A DNA stretch of 64,000 bases from CAZEHO01 sp964511945 (lineage in GTDB: Bacteria > Actinomycetota > Acidimicrobiia > Spongiisociales > UBA11373): contig CAZEHO010000012.1 of the NCBI GenBank assembly GCA_964511945.1, positions 1 through 64,000 of the forward strand, read 5' to 3'. Positions within the stretch are counted from its first letter, which is position 1, and each line of letters opens with the position of its first letter. Of this stretch, positions 7,921 to 16,163 are shown piece by piece. The notes below the pieces were generated by a model. It ran no database searches, had not been told where the DNA came from, and was given only the letters and a program-made list of their open reading frames with translations. The position numbers were made by a program, and so were the translations under genes.

Positions 7921-9090
7921 CTACTGGTGGTCGGGGGCGCTGCGGCCGGCGGCTCGGCGGCCGAGCAGCATCAGCACGACGGCGGCGGCAAACAGGCACG
8001 GCACCACCGCGAATGCCGTTTGTAGGCCGGTGGCGTCGGCAAGGGCACCGAGTGAAAGGGGGGCGACCACGACCGATCCACCGGCCGCAATCGAGATCCG
8101 GGCCGCCACCGTATCCGACTGCTGCGGGGAGGTCTCGACCGCCATCGTGAGCAGCATTGGAAACAGCATGGAGACCCCCAGCCCGGCGACGAGCAACCCG
8201 GCCACGATGGGTCCGGTGGTGGTGGAGAGCCACAGCACGATCGTTCCGGCAACGGCGACGCCGGCCGATGCCGCCAGGAGCACCGGCGGGCGAACGGTGC
8301 GGGCCATCCGGCTGCCGGCGACCCGGCCGGCTGCGATCGAGCCGAAGTAGACCGTCATCAGCAGTGACGCCGTTCCTTCGGTTGTTCCGGCGATGTCGAC
8401 CAGGTACCCGGCTCCCCAGGCGCCGATCGACCACTCGCCACCGACTGCCGGGATGATGCCGCCCCAGAACAACCAGTACGGCCGGGGAAGCCGTTGCGAT
8501 GTTGCGGGCTCGGGCACCGCATTGGCGGCAGGGAACTCCTCGCTCCGAAAGCGGGTGACGGCGATCAGCCAGATCACGATGGGCACCACCGCCGCAGGGC
8601 GCCACCCGATGCCGGCGCCGACCAATGCTCCGATGACCAGCGATGGCACCACCGTTCCCGTCGCCATGGCTGTGTTGGCCTCGGTGAGCGCCACCGCCCG
8701 GTGAGCAGCATGACGATCGGCGAGCGCCGCCTGCGTCACGGTCAGCAACGCCGTGCCGGGGCCGCCGATCAGCGCAGTCCCCAGCAGTGAGACCGCCGGA
8801 TGGGGAGCGGCTCCCAGGAGGGCGACACCGAGGATGACCAGTCCGCCACCCGACCAGAACAGTGCATGGCGGCCGAAGCGCCGGATGAGGCGGTCGGCGA
8901 AGAACCCGAAGAGCACGGCGCCGGAAGCGAGCGTCGTGAAATGCAAACCTCCGATCGTGCGGTTGATGTCGAGGTCGTCGCGCAGCAGCGGCATGGCGGG
9001 ACCCAGGAGCCCGACGCTGTAGCCGAACATCGAGGTGAGGGCGTAGAGCAGCCAGGTGAAACGGTCGCGCGAGAAGGTGGAGGTGGTCAC
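7921..9090 (-). CDS. MFS transporter (copy 2 of a tandem pair)
   Basis: Major facilitator protein of about 389 aa, 12 predicted membrane helices. It aligns along its length with the downstream transporter (INRTIGGLHFTTLASG, ALADRHAAHRAVALTEANT, GAWGAGYLVDIAGT), so the pair arose by tandem duplication. The GTG at 9090 is chosen because a -10 element TAGCCT lies 8 nt before it; a TTG at 9096 is less likely. The substrate is unknown; the two copies have diverged most in the central loop. Confidence 0.82.
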   Translation of the reverse strand: MTTSTFSRDRFTWLLYALTSMFGYSVGLLGPAMPLLRDDLDINRTIGGLHFTTLASGAVLFGFFADRLIRRFGRHALFWSGGGLVILGVALLGAAPHPAVSLLGTALIGGPGTALLTVTQAALADRHAAHRAVALTEANTAMATGTVVPSLVIGALVGAGIGWRPAAVVPIVIWLIAVTRFRSEEFPAANAVPEPATSQRLPRPYWLFWGGIIPAVGGEWSIGAWGAGYLVDIAGTTEGTASLLMTVYFGSIAAGRVAGSRMARTVRPPVLLAASAGVAVAGTIVLWLSTTTGPIVAGLLVAGLGVSMLFPMLLTMAVETSPQQSDTVAARISIAAGGSVVVAPLSLGALADATGLQTAFAVVPCLFAAAVVLMLLGRRAAGRSAPDHQ

Positions 9091-9250
9091 CGACAATCAG
9101 GCTAGGGCTCCCTCGCTGTGCTCGGTCGCAGCGACGAGCAATGCTCGGTCGTTCCACTCCCTCGCAGCGATGAGCTTTGAGCCAGGGCCCCGTGCGGTTG
9201 TTCTGCTCGTTGCCTGATCCATGCTGCACGGCGCTGAGGTCACCGGCTTG

Positions 9251-9256
9251 TACCCT
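9251..9256 (+). promoter_or_regulatory. -10 element TACCCT for the MaoC gene
   Basis: TACCCT lies 6 nt before the ATG at 9263 with no ribosome site between, implying a leaderless transcript. Confidence 0.45.
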
Positions 9257-9262
9257 TCCCCC

Positions 9263-10096
9263 ATGCCGCTGAACTTCGATCTGGCCGGGAAGGTGTATCC
9301 CGCCGTGCGCGCCACGGCAACGCCCGAACAGATCGAGGCGTACGCCGCAGCATCGGGTGACGACAGCCCGCATTACCGGATCGGCCCCGACCAGATAGCC
9401 CCGCTGATCTTCGGTGTGGTCCCCGGATTTGATGCGCTGATCATGGGTCCGACGACCGATCCCGATCTCGGGGTTGGGAACCCGCTGATGATTGTGCACG
9501 GCGAGCAGGAGTTCGTGTACTACCGGCCGCTGCGCCCCGGTGAGCCTTTGGTGCTCCGCCCGACCCTGGACCGGGTCGAGGACAAAGGGAGTGGAGCAAC
9601 CTTTGTCACCAAGGTCGCCATCACTTCCGGCGACGAGGCGGTACTGGACCTCTACGCCACCATCTTCGTTCGCGGTGGCGGCTCCGGAACTCCCCGATCG
9701 AAGGGTCTCAAGCCCTCGCCGCCGGCCCGTGGAGCTGCGGCCGGGAGTTTCACCAGCTACGTGACCGAGGACATGCCGGAGCGCTATGCCCCGGCGTCGG
9801 GCGACCACAACCCGATCCACCTCGACGAGGAGGTCGCCAAAGCAGTCGGACTTCCCGGTCGGATCAATCACGGCCTCGGCACCCTCTCGCTGGTCACCGG
9901 GGGGCTGATCGAGTCGATCGCCGGTGGGGATCCGACGGTGGTGAATGGGCTCCGGGTTCGATTCACCGACATGGTGTTCCCCGGCAGTGAGCTCGTGACC
10001 GAGCTGTGGGAGTTCGACGGTGGATACGAGTTCGAGACCAGACGGCCCGACGGCGCAACCGTGCTGGCCGGTTCGTTGAGTTTGAGGAGCCGCTGA
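9263..10096 (+). CDS. MaoC-like double-hotdog dehydratase
   Basis: Probable (3R)-hydroxyacyl-CoA/ACP dehydratase of 277 aa. The N-terminal half is a FAS1-type dehydratase hotdog (EAYAAASGDDSPHYR). The C-terminal half is a MaoC hotdog with the hydratase motif YAPASGDHNPIHLDE, whose Asp and His form the catalytic dyad, followed by LPGRINHGLGTLSLV. This two-hotdog layout matches HadAB-like and peroxisomal-type hydratase 2 proteins of actinobacteria. The ATG at 9263 is supported by the family start and the -10 spacing. The next gene overlaps its stop by one base. Confidence 0.85.
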   Translation: MPLNFDLAGKVYPAVRATATPEQIEAYAAASGDDSPHYRIGPDQIAPLIFGVVPGFDALIMGPTTDPDLGVGNPLMIVHGEQEFVYYRPLRPGEPLVLRPTLDRVEDKGSGATFVTKVAITSGDEAVLDLYATIFVRGGGSGTPRSKGLKPSPPARGAAAGSFTSYVTEDMPERYAPASGDHNPIHLDEEVAKAVGLPGRINHGLGTLSLVTGGLIESIAGGDPTVVNGLRVRFTDMVFPGSELVTELWEFDGGYEFETRRPDGATVLAGSLSLRSR

Positions 10097-11076
10097 TGGT
10101 GAGGCTCAGGCTGTTCGCCAACCTGCGAGAGGCTGCCGGAACGGGCTCCATCGAATTGCCGGGCGAGACCGTCGGCGAGGTGGTGATGGCCGCCGTCGCT
10201 CACTTCGGCGGTGAGTTTGAGCGGGGCCTGGCATCGGCCCGGGTGTGGCTGAACGGAGAGCCGGCCGACGCGACGACTCCAGTCGGCTCCGGCGACGAAC
10301 TCGCGCTGATCCCGCCGGTCTCGGGAGGGGCCACGGTGGTCCGCTCTGCCGCGGGGATGGAAGTGATCCTCGTCGTGGTGGTTGCCGCCGCGCTCTTCCT
10401 CGCCAACGCGATCTCGGTGCAGTGGCTGGCGGTGACCGTGGTACTCGCCGGCGGGGTGTGGGCGTTCGACCTTACTGAGGTCACGTCGCGACGCGGAATG
10501 CTGATCGGCGCCGTTCCGATGATGGCTGCGATCTGCGGATCCGCCATCGCCACCTATCGGTTCGGGGTACCCGGCATGGCCGCGGCGATGGTCGGAAGCG
10601 TTGTCGTCGCGTTGGCGTGGAGTGTCCTCAATCCCCGATTCCGCCCGATCGAGTCGGTAGCCGCCACGTCACTGATTTCCGTGGTGGCCGCTGCGGGGAC
10701 TGCCGCGATGGTGCTGCTCCGCCTGCGATCCGAGGAGGAGATGCTCTCGTTCCTCGTCATCGTGTCGATCTCCATCGGCGTGTCGTGGGTGTCCGATCAA
10801 TCTCGGGTCCGGATCCTGGATCCGCTGGTCATCGGCATCCTGGGTGCCGTCGGCGGTGGCGTGCTGGCCGGGTACCTGTGGCTCGATGATCTCTGGGCCA
10901 CGGTGGTGGCCGCCGGGGGAGCGGCGATGGCCATCGTCGCGGGTCGAAATCTCGGAACGCTGCTGCGGGCCGGCGGATTCTTCATCACCGGGCCGGTTCC
11001 CGGAAGCCTGCACTACTTCGACGGTGTGGTGATGGCGGCCGGTGCGTTCTGGCTGCTCATCGATCTGCTCCTGTAG
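10096..11076 (+). CDS. MoaD/ThiS-like domain fused to a membrane protein
   Basis: A 326-aa protein with an unusual architecture. Residues 1-78 form a MoaD/ThiS beta-grasp domain (MVRLRLFANLREAAG, ELALIPPVSGG) ending in the Gly77-Gly78 pair that in MoaD is the free C-terminus activated for sulfur transfer. The frame continues without a stop into about nine hydrophobic segments (residues 88-326). The end, FFITGPVPGSLHYFDGVV, weakly recalls the phosphatidate cytidylyltransferase signature but lacks its HGG and second Asp. The ATG overlaps the TGA of the dehydratase gene by one base. It could be a polyprotein cleaved after GG, as reported for mycobacterial MoaX, or a repurposed domain. No molybdopterin or thiamine gene is nearby. 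Confidence 0.7.
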   Translation: MVRLRLFANLREAAGTGSIELPGETVGEVVMAAVAHFGGEFERGLASARVWLNGEPADATTPVGSGDELALIPPVSGGATVVRSAAGMEVILVVVVAAALFLANAISVQWLAVTVVLAGGVWAFDLTEVTSRRGMLIGAVPMMAAICGSAIATYRFGVPGMAAAMVGSVVVALAWSVLNPRFRPIESVAATSLISVVAAAGTAAMVLLRLRSEEEMLSFLVIVSISIGVSWVSDQSRVRILDPLVIGILGAVGGGVLAGYLWLDDLWATVVAAGGAAMAIVAGRNLGTLLRAGGFFITGPVPGSLHYFDGVVMAAGAFWLLIDLLL

Positions 11077-11204
11077 CTCTGATCTCTGACCGGATTTCCA
11101 GGCGGTTCACACCGTTTCCGCGATCGCTTCATTCGGTGCCGACGACGCCGACTGGAACTGTGATCGCTCACATCGAAAGCCTGTGGATAAATCGCTTTGC
11201 CTCA

Positions 11205-11210
11205 TACCAT
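11205..11210 (+). promoter_or_regulatory. -10 element TACCAT for the M23 peptidase gene
   Basis: TACCAT lies 7 nt before the GTG at 11218, again a leaderless spacing. A perfect DnaA box (reverse complement of TTATCCACA) is at 11182-11190, just upstream. Confidence 0.4.
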
Positions 11211-11217
11211 TACCGCC

Positions 11218-12429
11218 GTGATTGCCGCCCAGTCTCGTGTGCGGGCGTTCGTCGCGCTCGGACTCGTGACGCTCGTCCTCGTATCGATTGCTCCCAGCGC
11301 GTCCTCAGTGACCGAGGAGGAGTTGGAGCAGGCGCGCCTCGAACTGGAGCGAGCCCAGCAGGAGCAGGCCGAGGCCGAGGCCGTCCGGGCGCAAGCCGCC
11401 GCCGAACGGGCTCAGGCCCTCACCAACGTCGATGAGGCCGTGCTCGCCTATGAGGAGGTGAACGCGGCCTATCGCGACCTCGTTTACCGCACCGGCCTGT
11501 TGCGGAGCCGGATCGACGAGTACGAGATCACGGTGGCCCGCCTCCGTGATCAGGTCCGGGATCGTGCCGTCGAGGCCTACATGTTCGGACGTGACCGCGG
11601 CGACGTCACGCTTTTCCTCTCCAGCGAGCGAGCCCAGAACGCCATCCTCGCCAAGGAGATCCTGGCCCAGGCCGTCGTCGCCGATGCCGGTGCGGTGTCC
11701 TCGTTCGAAGCCGCCACCGCCGAGATGGAGCGGTTGCGGGCACAACTGAAACTCGACGGCGAACGGGTGAACGATCTCCGTATCGAGGCCGAGGCGATTG
11801 CCGATCGGATGTATGAGTTGCTCGGCGTGGCCGAGGGAGTCGTCGGAGAGGCCGACCAGCAGGTGAGCGTTGCAGTCCAGGGTGTCAACGAGGCAGTCGG
11901 CGAGATTCAGTCGCTCGAAGCCCAGCGGGCCGCTGAAATCCGTGCCGCCGAGGAAGCCCGGGTCCAGGCCGAGGCAATCGCCCGAGCGATGGCTTCGGAC
12001 CGTTCGAAAGGCGTGGGTCCCGAGATCACCCCTGGTTTCATCTGCCCGGTTGCGGGCCCGTCGGCGTTCACCGATACCTGGGGAGCTCCTCGCAGCGGTG
12101 GGAGAAGCCACGCCGGGGTCGACATGATGGGAGCTCTGGGGACTCCGCTGGTTGCGGTACAGAGCGGATACATCAAGATGTCCTTCCAGTCGCTCGGCGG
12201 CAGTGTGGTCTGGCTGTACGCCGACCACGGGGTCAACTACTTCTACGCCCACCTCGACTCGTACCCGCAGTGGCTGGTCGAGGGCCAGCGGGTCGCCCGC
12301 GGTGATGTGATCGGGTACATGGGGGACACCGGCAACCCCGCCCCCGGCGCTTACCACCTGCACTTCAGCATCTACCCGGGCGGCATTGCTCCGGTGAACC
12401 CGACGCCCACAGTGGCCCGGGTGTGCTGA
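11218..12429 (+). CDS. M23-family peptidase with coiled-coil N-terminus
   Basis: Secreted or membrane-anchored peptidoglycan hydrolase or its activator, 403 aa. A signal peptide (about residues 1-30) is followed by a long Glu/Gln/Ala-rich coiled coil (about 35-255) and a C-terminal LytM/M23 domain. The domain carries RSHAGVDMMGALGTP with the first zinc-ligand His and Asp, and YHLHFSIY with the later HxH. This is the EnvC/NlpD/RipA-neighbour type of architecture used in cell division or septal hydrolysis. The GTG start is chosen from the nearby -10 element and the signal peptide. A block of 7-bp repeats begins a few bases after the stop. Confidence 0.85.
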   Translation: MIAAQSRVRAFVALGLVTLVLVSIAPSASSVTEEELEQARLELERAQQEQAEAEAVRAQAAAERAQALTNVDEAVLAYEEVNAAYRDLVYRTGLLRSRIDEYEITVARLRDQVRDRAVEAYMFGRDRGDVTLFLSSERAQNAILAKEILAQAVVADAGAVSSFEAATAEMERLRAQLKLDGERVNDLRIEAEAIADRMYELLGVAEGVVGEADQQVSVAVQGVNEAVGEIQSLEAQRAAEIRAAEEARVQAEAIARAMASDRSKGVGPEITPGFICPVAGPSAFTDTWGAPRSGGRSHAGVDMMGALGTPLVAVQSGYIKMSFQSLGGSVVWLYADHGVNYFYAHLDSYPQWLVEGQRVARGDVIGYMGDTGNPAPGAYHLHFSIYPGGIAPVNPTPTVARVC

Positions 12430-12436
12430 GCTGAGA

Positions 12437-12485
12437 GTCATCAGTTGGTTCTCAGACCTGAGGACTGACAGCCGGCAACTGGCAG
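12437..12485. repeat. Intergenic heptamer-repeat element
   Basis: Seven consecutive 7-bp units, from GTCATCA to CTGGCAG. The first units carry TCA and the later ones CTGA/CTGG, so the two halves are roughly inverted. It starts 8 bp after the M23 gene stop. It is more diverged than the elements at 31884 and 33253. Confidence 0.55.
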
Positions 12486-12561
12486 CTTGTTCGGATGACT
12501 GGCAACTCCTGAGGCCGCATATCCGATAACCTTCCCTGGTTCCCGCGAGCGGAGTGATCCC

Positions 12562-13104
12562 GTGGCCGAAACCAAGCGCCGCCGCATCGACATGGTGCGG
12601 TCACCCGAATTCACCGATGGCCTCGATAAGGCGTCGATCGACGACCTGCGGCGTCGTCGCAAGATGTGTGCCGATCTCGATGTCGAGCTGTCGTACTACC
12701 GGAGGCTGCTCCACGGCCGGATGGACCTGCTTGCATTCGAGATACGCCGCCGCAATGGCGAAGAAGAGCGCTCCCTGCTCGAGGCCCTGCCTGAGATCCT
12801 GGCCGCCGGTGTCACCGGACCCGGGGGATTCCCGGAGCGTCAGGTCGAGGTCGCGATTCCGTCGATTCCCGAACAGGGACGGCGTGCCGTCGATCGGGCC
12901 CTGGGAGACGACTTTCTCGCCCGGCTGCCCGACATCGACGACGATGAGTTGAGCACGATCCAGGGGTCCCTCGTCGAGGTCGAGCTCGAAGTGTCCGATC
13001 AGCGACGTGATGTGCACGACGTATACGACAAGGTCCAAGCGGAGCTGACGCGGCGCTACCGGGAGGGGCACGTCTCGATCGACGAGCTGCTCCGGCAGGG
13101 CTGA
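12562..13104 (+). CDS. rsiG: RsiG-like anti-sigma factor, c-di-GMP binding
   Basis: Coiled-coil protein of 180 aa resembling Streptomyces RsiG, which holds the sigma factor WhiG when loaded with cyclic-di-GMP. Two helices each carry the signature [ED]X3SX2RX3[QH]X3D: Asp40, Ser44, Arg47, His51, Asp55 and Glu141, Ser145, Arg148, His152, Asp156. As I recall the published motif, the fourth residue is Gln; here it is His in both copies. The spacing is exact in both. The GTG start has a GGAG 7 nt upstream, with a TAACCT -10 at 12527. The asparaginase gene follows at once. No whiG-like sigma gene lies in the window. Confidence 0.78.
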   Translation: MAETKRRRIDMVRSPEFTDGLDKASIDDLRRRRKMCADLDVELSYYRRLLHGRMDLLAFEIRRRNGEEERSLLEALPEILAAGVTGPGGFPERQVEVAIPSIPEQGRRAVDRALGDDFLARLPDIDDDELSTIQGSLVEVELEVSDQRRDVHDVYDKVQAELTRRYREGHVSIDELLRQG

Positions 13105-13105
13105 G

Positions 13106-14047
13106 GTGCTGACCGGGGTCGTTCGCTCCGGGCTGGTAGAAGCCCGGCACCCGGTGTCCGTCGCGGTAGTCGACGGTGGGGGTCGATCGCTGCTCACCCT
13201 GGGCTCCGGGCTCGACACACCGTTCTATGCTCGATCGGCGGCCAAGCCCTTCCAGACCGTGGTGTCCCAGCGCAACGGCGCTGATCTGGTTCCCGAGCAG
13301 CTGGCGGTGGCCTCCGGCAGCCACGGCGGGCAGCCGGTGCACCTGGCCTACATCCGGGACATGCTCGCCGGCGTCGGTCTGTCCGAGGATGACCTGCTGT
13401 GTCCTCCTTCGTGGCCCATGTCGACCGGTGCCATGCTCCGCATCGCTCGCAGCGGAGTCACCGAACCGGTGCCGATTCATCACAACTGCTCGGGCAAGCA
13501 CGCGGGCATGCTGCGCGCCTGCGTGGCGCGCGGGTGGCCGCTTGGCTACGACGCGCCGGATCATCCTCTGCAGTTGGAGAACGCGGCGATATTCGCCGAG
13601 GTCACCGGGGGCGTCGTCGAGCCGGCCGGGGTAGACGGGTGTGGTGTCCCGACGTTCCGCACCACGGTCTCCGGGCTGGCCGCGGCCTACGCCAAACTTG
13701 CGGCCGTCCCGGAGTTCACCGAGGTGCGAACCGCGATGGCTCGCTTCGCCTCGTTGACCTCAGACGGCGACCGGCGAGAAGCGTGGCTTGCCCGGTGGTT
13801 CCCGGCTGCGGTGAAGGGCGGTGCCCAGGGGTGTCTGGGGGTGGCGTGGTACGGGGGGCTCGGCATTGCGGCCAAGTCCTGGACGGGCGATCCGGAGCCC
13901 GCACTGGTCGGCATTGTGGAGGCGCTCCATCGCCTGGCGATCCTTCCTCCACATCCGGCGGAGATGCTGGAACCCGCCTCCCGTCCGGTCGTGACCGGAG
14001 GCGGCCGGCCGGTCGGAGCGCTGCAGCCCATCGAGGACGCCGGCTGA
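13106..14047 (+). CDS. Asparaginase (L-asparaginase II family)
   Basis: Cytoplasmic amidohydrolase of 313 aa, predicted to hydrolyse asparagine to aspartate and ammonia. It has the family's RSAAKPFQTVVSQ segment, ASGSHGGQPVHL, and the HHNCSGKHAGMLRACV block, and ends with a TGGGRPVG-type strand. The GTG start is one base after the upstream stop. The ATG of the following acyltransferase overlaps its TGA, so rsiG, this gene, the acyltransferase and mshA look co-transcribed. Confidence 0.85.
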   Translation: MLTGVVRSGLVEARHPVSVAVVDGGGRSLLTLGSGLDTPFYARSAAKPFQTVVSQRNGADLVPEQLAVASGSHGGQPVHLAYIRDMLAGVGLSEDDLLCPPSWPMSTGAMLRIARSGVTEPVPIHHNCSGKHAGMLRACVARGWPLGYDAPDHPLQLENAAIFAEVTGGVVEPAGVDGCGVPTFRTTVSGLAAAYAKLAAVPEFTEVRTAMARFASLTSDGDRREAWLARWFPAAVKGGAQGCLGVAWYGGLGIAAKSWTGDPEPALVGIVEALHRLAILPPHPAEMLEPASRPVVTGGGRPVGALQPIEDAG

Positions 14048-14946
14048 TGAGGATCCACTCCGATTGGTCGACCGCGGCGTTCGAGCTCGACCCGGTTGCG
14101 GCCGCGGCAGGCCCCTTCCCGGGTCGTGGATTCCTGTCCACCTGGTGGAGATACCGCGGTGCCGGCGAGGTGCTGCTGGTCGAATCGGATTGCGCTCTGC
14201 TGCAGTTGCAGCGCAGCGGCGACACCATCAGCTTCCTCGGTGAGGCGGATCTCACCGACTACCACAGCCCGCTCGGGGACTGCACCGAGGAGCTGATCAC
14301 GGCATTTGTCTCAGGGCTGGATTCGGGAGTGACGCTCGAGTTCGACTCGCTGCCCGGCGAGGTTGCCGAGGTGATGATTCGCGGGATCGGTCAGGCGGGG
14401 GTTACGGCGACCACCACGCGCCACGAGGTTGCCGCAGTCGCCGACCTCCCGGCCACGCACGAGGCGTACCTGGATTCCCTCAGCGGGAAGCAACGCCATG
14501 AGGTCCGGCGGAAACGGCGCCGGTTCGTCGACATTCTGGGTGAGCCCAGACTCGTGCGCGACCGGCAGCGCTTCGGTGAGTTCGTGGCGATGCATCGCTC
14601 GGCCGAAGGCCGCAAGGGCCGGTTCATGACGCCGGAGATGGAGAAGTTCTTCGCCGAGCTGCTCAACCTTCCCGAAGCAACCCTCGATCTGCTTGTCGAC
14701 CCCAATGGCGATGCCGTCGCCGCAGCGTTCGGGTTCGAGGATGAATCGGCCTACTACCTGTACAACTCGGCTTACGACTCGGCAGTGGGATCGTCCTCGC
14801 CCGGGGCGCTGCTGGTGGACGAATTGATCGCCGGTGCGATCGCAGCCGGAAGGAGCCGTTTCGATTTCCTGAAGGGTGATGAGCAGTACAAGTTCCGGCT
14901 CGGGGGCGGCGAGCGGCCGCTGTTCCGGGTGGAGGCGACGCGATGA
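14047..14946 (+). CDS. GNAT-superfamily acyltransferase, CelD/FemAB-like
   Basis: A 299-aa protein with a C-terminal BioF2/CelD-type GNAT fold: a basic helix RHEVRRKRRRF, then GDAVAAAFGF, YYLYNSAYD and SRFDFLKGDEQYKFRLG. The last segment is the hallmark of the GNAT_acetyltr_6 group, related to FemAB. The acceptor is unknown; relatives act on cell-wall or exopolysaccharide precursors. It is linked by short overlaps to the asparaginase and to mshA. Mycothiol acetylation is done by the unrelated MshD, so membership of the mycothiol pathway is only a possibility. Confidence 0.75.
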   Translation: MRIHSDWSTAAFELDPVAAAAGPFPGRGFLSTWWRYRGAGEVLLVESDCALLQLQRSGDTISFLGEADLTDYHSPLGDCTEELITAFVSGLDSGVTLEFDSLPGEVAEVMIRGIGQAGVTATTTRHEVAAVADLPATHEAYLDSLSGKQRHEVRRKRRRFVDILGEPRLVRDRQRFGEFVAMHRSAEGRKGRFMTPEMEKFFAELLNLPEATLDLLVDPNGDAVAAAFGFEDESAYYLYNSAYDSAVGSSSPGALLVDELIAGAIAAGRSRFDFLKGDEQYKFRLGGGERPLFRVEATR

Positions 14947-16163
14947 TCCGTCACGTCGCGTTCCTCAGCGTGCACACCTCCCCACTGGCAACTCCGGGCA
15001 GCGGGAATGCCGGGGGAATGAACGTATACATCAACGAACTTGCCCGGACGATGTCCGCCCGCGGGATCGCCGTCGATGTCTTCACCAGGAAGGACGACCC
15101 GGCGCTCCCGGAGGTCGTGGCGGTCGACGACCACTACCGGGTCGTCAACATCCCTGCCGTCGGGACGGGCCCGGTCGCCGAGGCCGATCCGGCCGATCTC
15201 GTCGCCGAGTTCACCGAAGGCGTCGTCAAGTGGGCAGCTGACTCCGACGTGGTCTATGACGTCATCCACAGCCACTACTGGCTGTCGGGATGGGCCGGGG
15301 TTCTGATCCAGGAAGTGCTCGGCATCCCGCTGGCGATGTCGTTCCACACCCTGGGCCGGGTCAAAGAGGCGAATCGACGGTCGAGCGACCAAGCCGAGAG
15401 CTTGCTCCGAATCGCAGCCGAGGCTGAGGTGATCGCCCGGGCCGGATGTGTGGTGGCTTCGACGCCCGCCGAGGCCGAGGAATTGATCGAGCACTACGGC
15501 GCACATCCGGAGCGGCTCTGCGTGTCACCGCCCGGAGTCGACCACTCACTGTTCCATCCGGGCCCGGCCGCCGATGCCCGCGCCGAACTCGGTCTCGGGC
15601 CGGGGCCCGTGGTCTGCTACGTCGGCCGGCTGCAGTCGTTCAAGGCCCCGGATGTTGCCCTGGACGCCTTTGCGGCGCTTGCCGCCGACCTGCCCGATGC
15701 GCAGTTGCTGGTGGTCGGAGGTCCGAGCGGAGCCGACGGAGAGGCGATGCGTTCCCGCCTCCTCACCTCCGCCCGCGCCTCCAGCGTCGAGGATCGCATC
15801 ACCTTCCTCGCCGCCCAGCCACACGGGAAGATGCCGGTGGTGTATCGGGCGGCCGATGTCGTGGTGGTTCCGTCCCGGAGTGAGTCATTCGGTCTCGTGG
15901 CGGCCGAGGCCCAGGCGTGCGGGATTCCCGTCGTCGCCTCCCGGGTGGGCGGACTGGCGCATGTGGTCGACGACGGTGCATCGGGCGTCCTGATCGACGG
16001 CTGGGATCCGGCCGATTTCGGCCGTGAGATCTGCCGGATCTTGCGCGATCCGGAGCTGGCGTTGGCACTCGGATCCGGAGCGATCCGCAATGCCGAGGAT
16101 TTCTCCTGGGAGGCCACCGCCGACCGGCTGCTCGAGCTGTATCAGGGAATCACCGCGGGATGA
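14943..16163 (+). CDS. mshA: D-inositol-3-phosphate glycosyltransferase
   Basis: First enzyme of mycothiol synthesis, 406 aa, transferring GlcNAc from UDP-GlcNAc to inositol 3-phosphate in the cytoplasm. GT4 (GT-B) fold: N-terminal GSGNAGGMNVYINELA, HSHYWLSGW and SFHTLGRVKE; C-terminal VGRLQSFKAPDVAL and the nucleotide-sugar motif SRSESFGLVAAEA. These match MshA rather than generic GT4 enzymes. It overlaps the acyltransferase gene by 4 bp and is followed, with overlap, by a YbjN-family gene, as in Mycobacterium tuberculosis (Rv0486-Rv0487). Its presence marks an actinobacterium. Confidence 0.9.
   Translation: MIRHVAFLSVHTSPLATPGSGNAGGMNVYINELARTMSARGIAVDVFTRKDDPALPEVVAVDDHYRVVNIPAVGTGPVAEADPADLVAEFTEGVVKWAADSDVVYDVIHSHYWLSGWAGVLIQEVLGIPLAMSFHTLGRVKEANRRSSDQAESLLRIAAEAEVIARAGCVVASTPAEAEELIEHYGAHPERLCVSPPGVDHSLFHPGPAADARAELGLGPGPVVCYVGRLQSFKAPDVALDAFAALAADLPDAQLLVVGGPSGADGEAMRSRLLTSARASSVEDRITFLAAQPHGKMPVVYRAADVVVVPSRSESFGLVAAEAQACGIPVVASRVGGLAHVVDDGASGVLIDGWDPADFGREICRILRDPELALALGSGAIRNAEDFSWEATADRLLELYQGITAG

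Noticed and set aside
9103..9215. Repeated GCTCGGTCG and an imperfect inverted repeat upstream of the dehydratase
   Set aside because: Noted, but arms are short and imperfect and the period is not constant; not enough to call an element.
7889..9871. Open frame of about 660 codons on the minus strand
   Set aside because: It is out of frame with the MFS gene and crosses into the dehydratase; its residues are Arg/Pro/His-rich with no motif.
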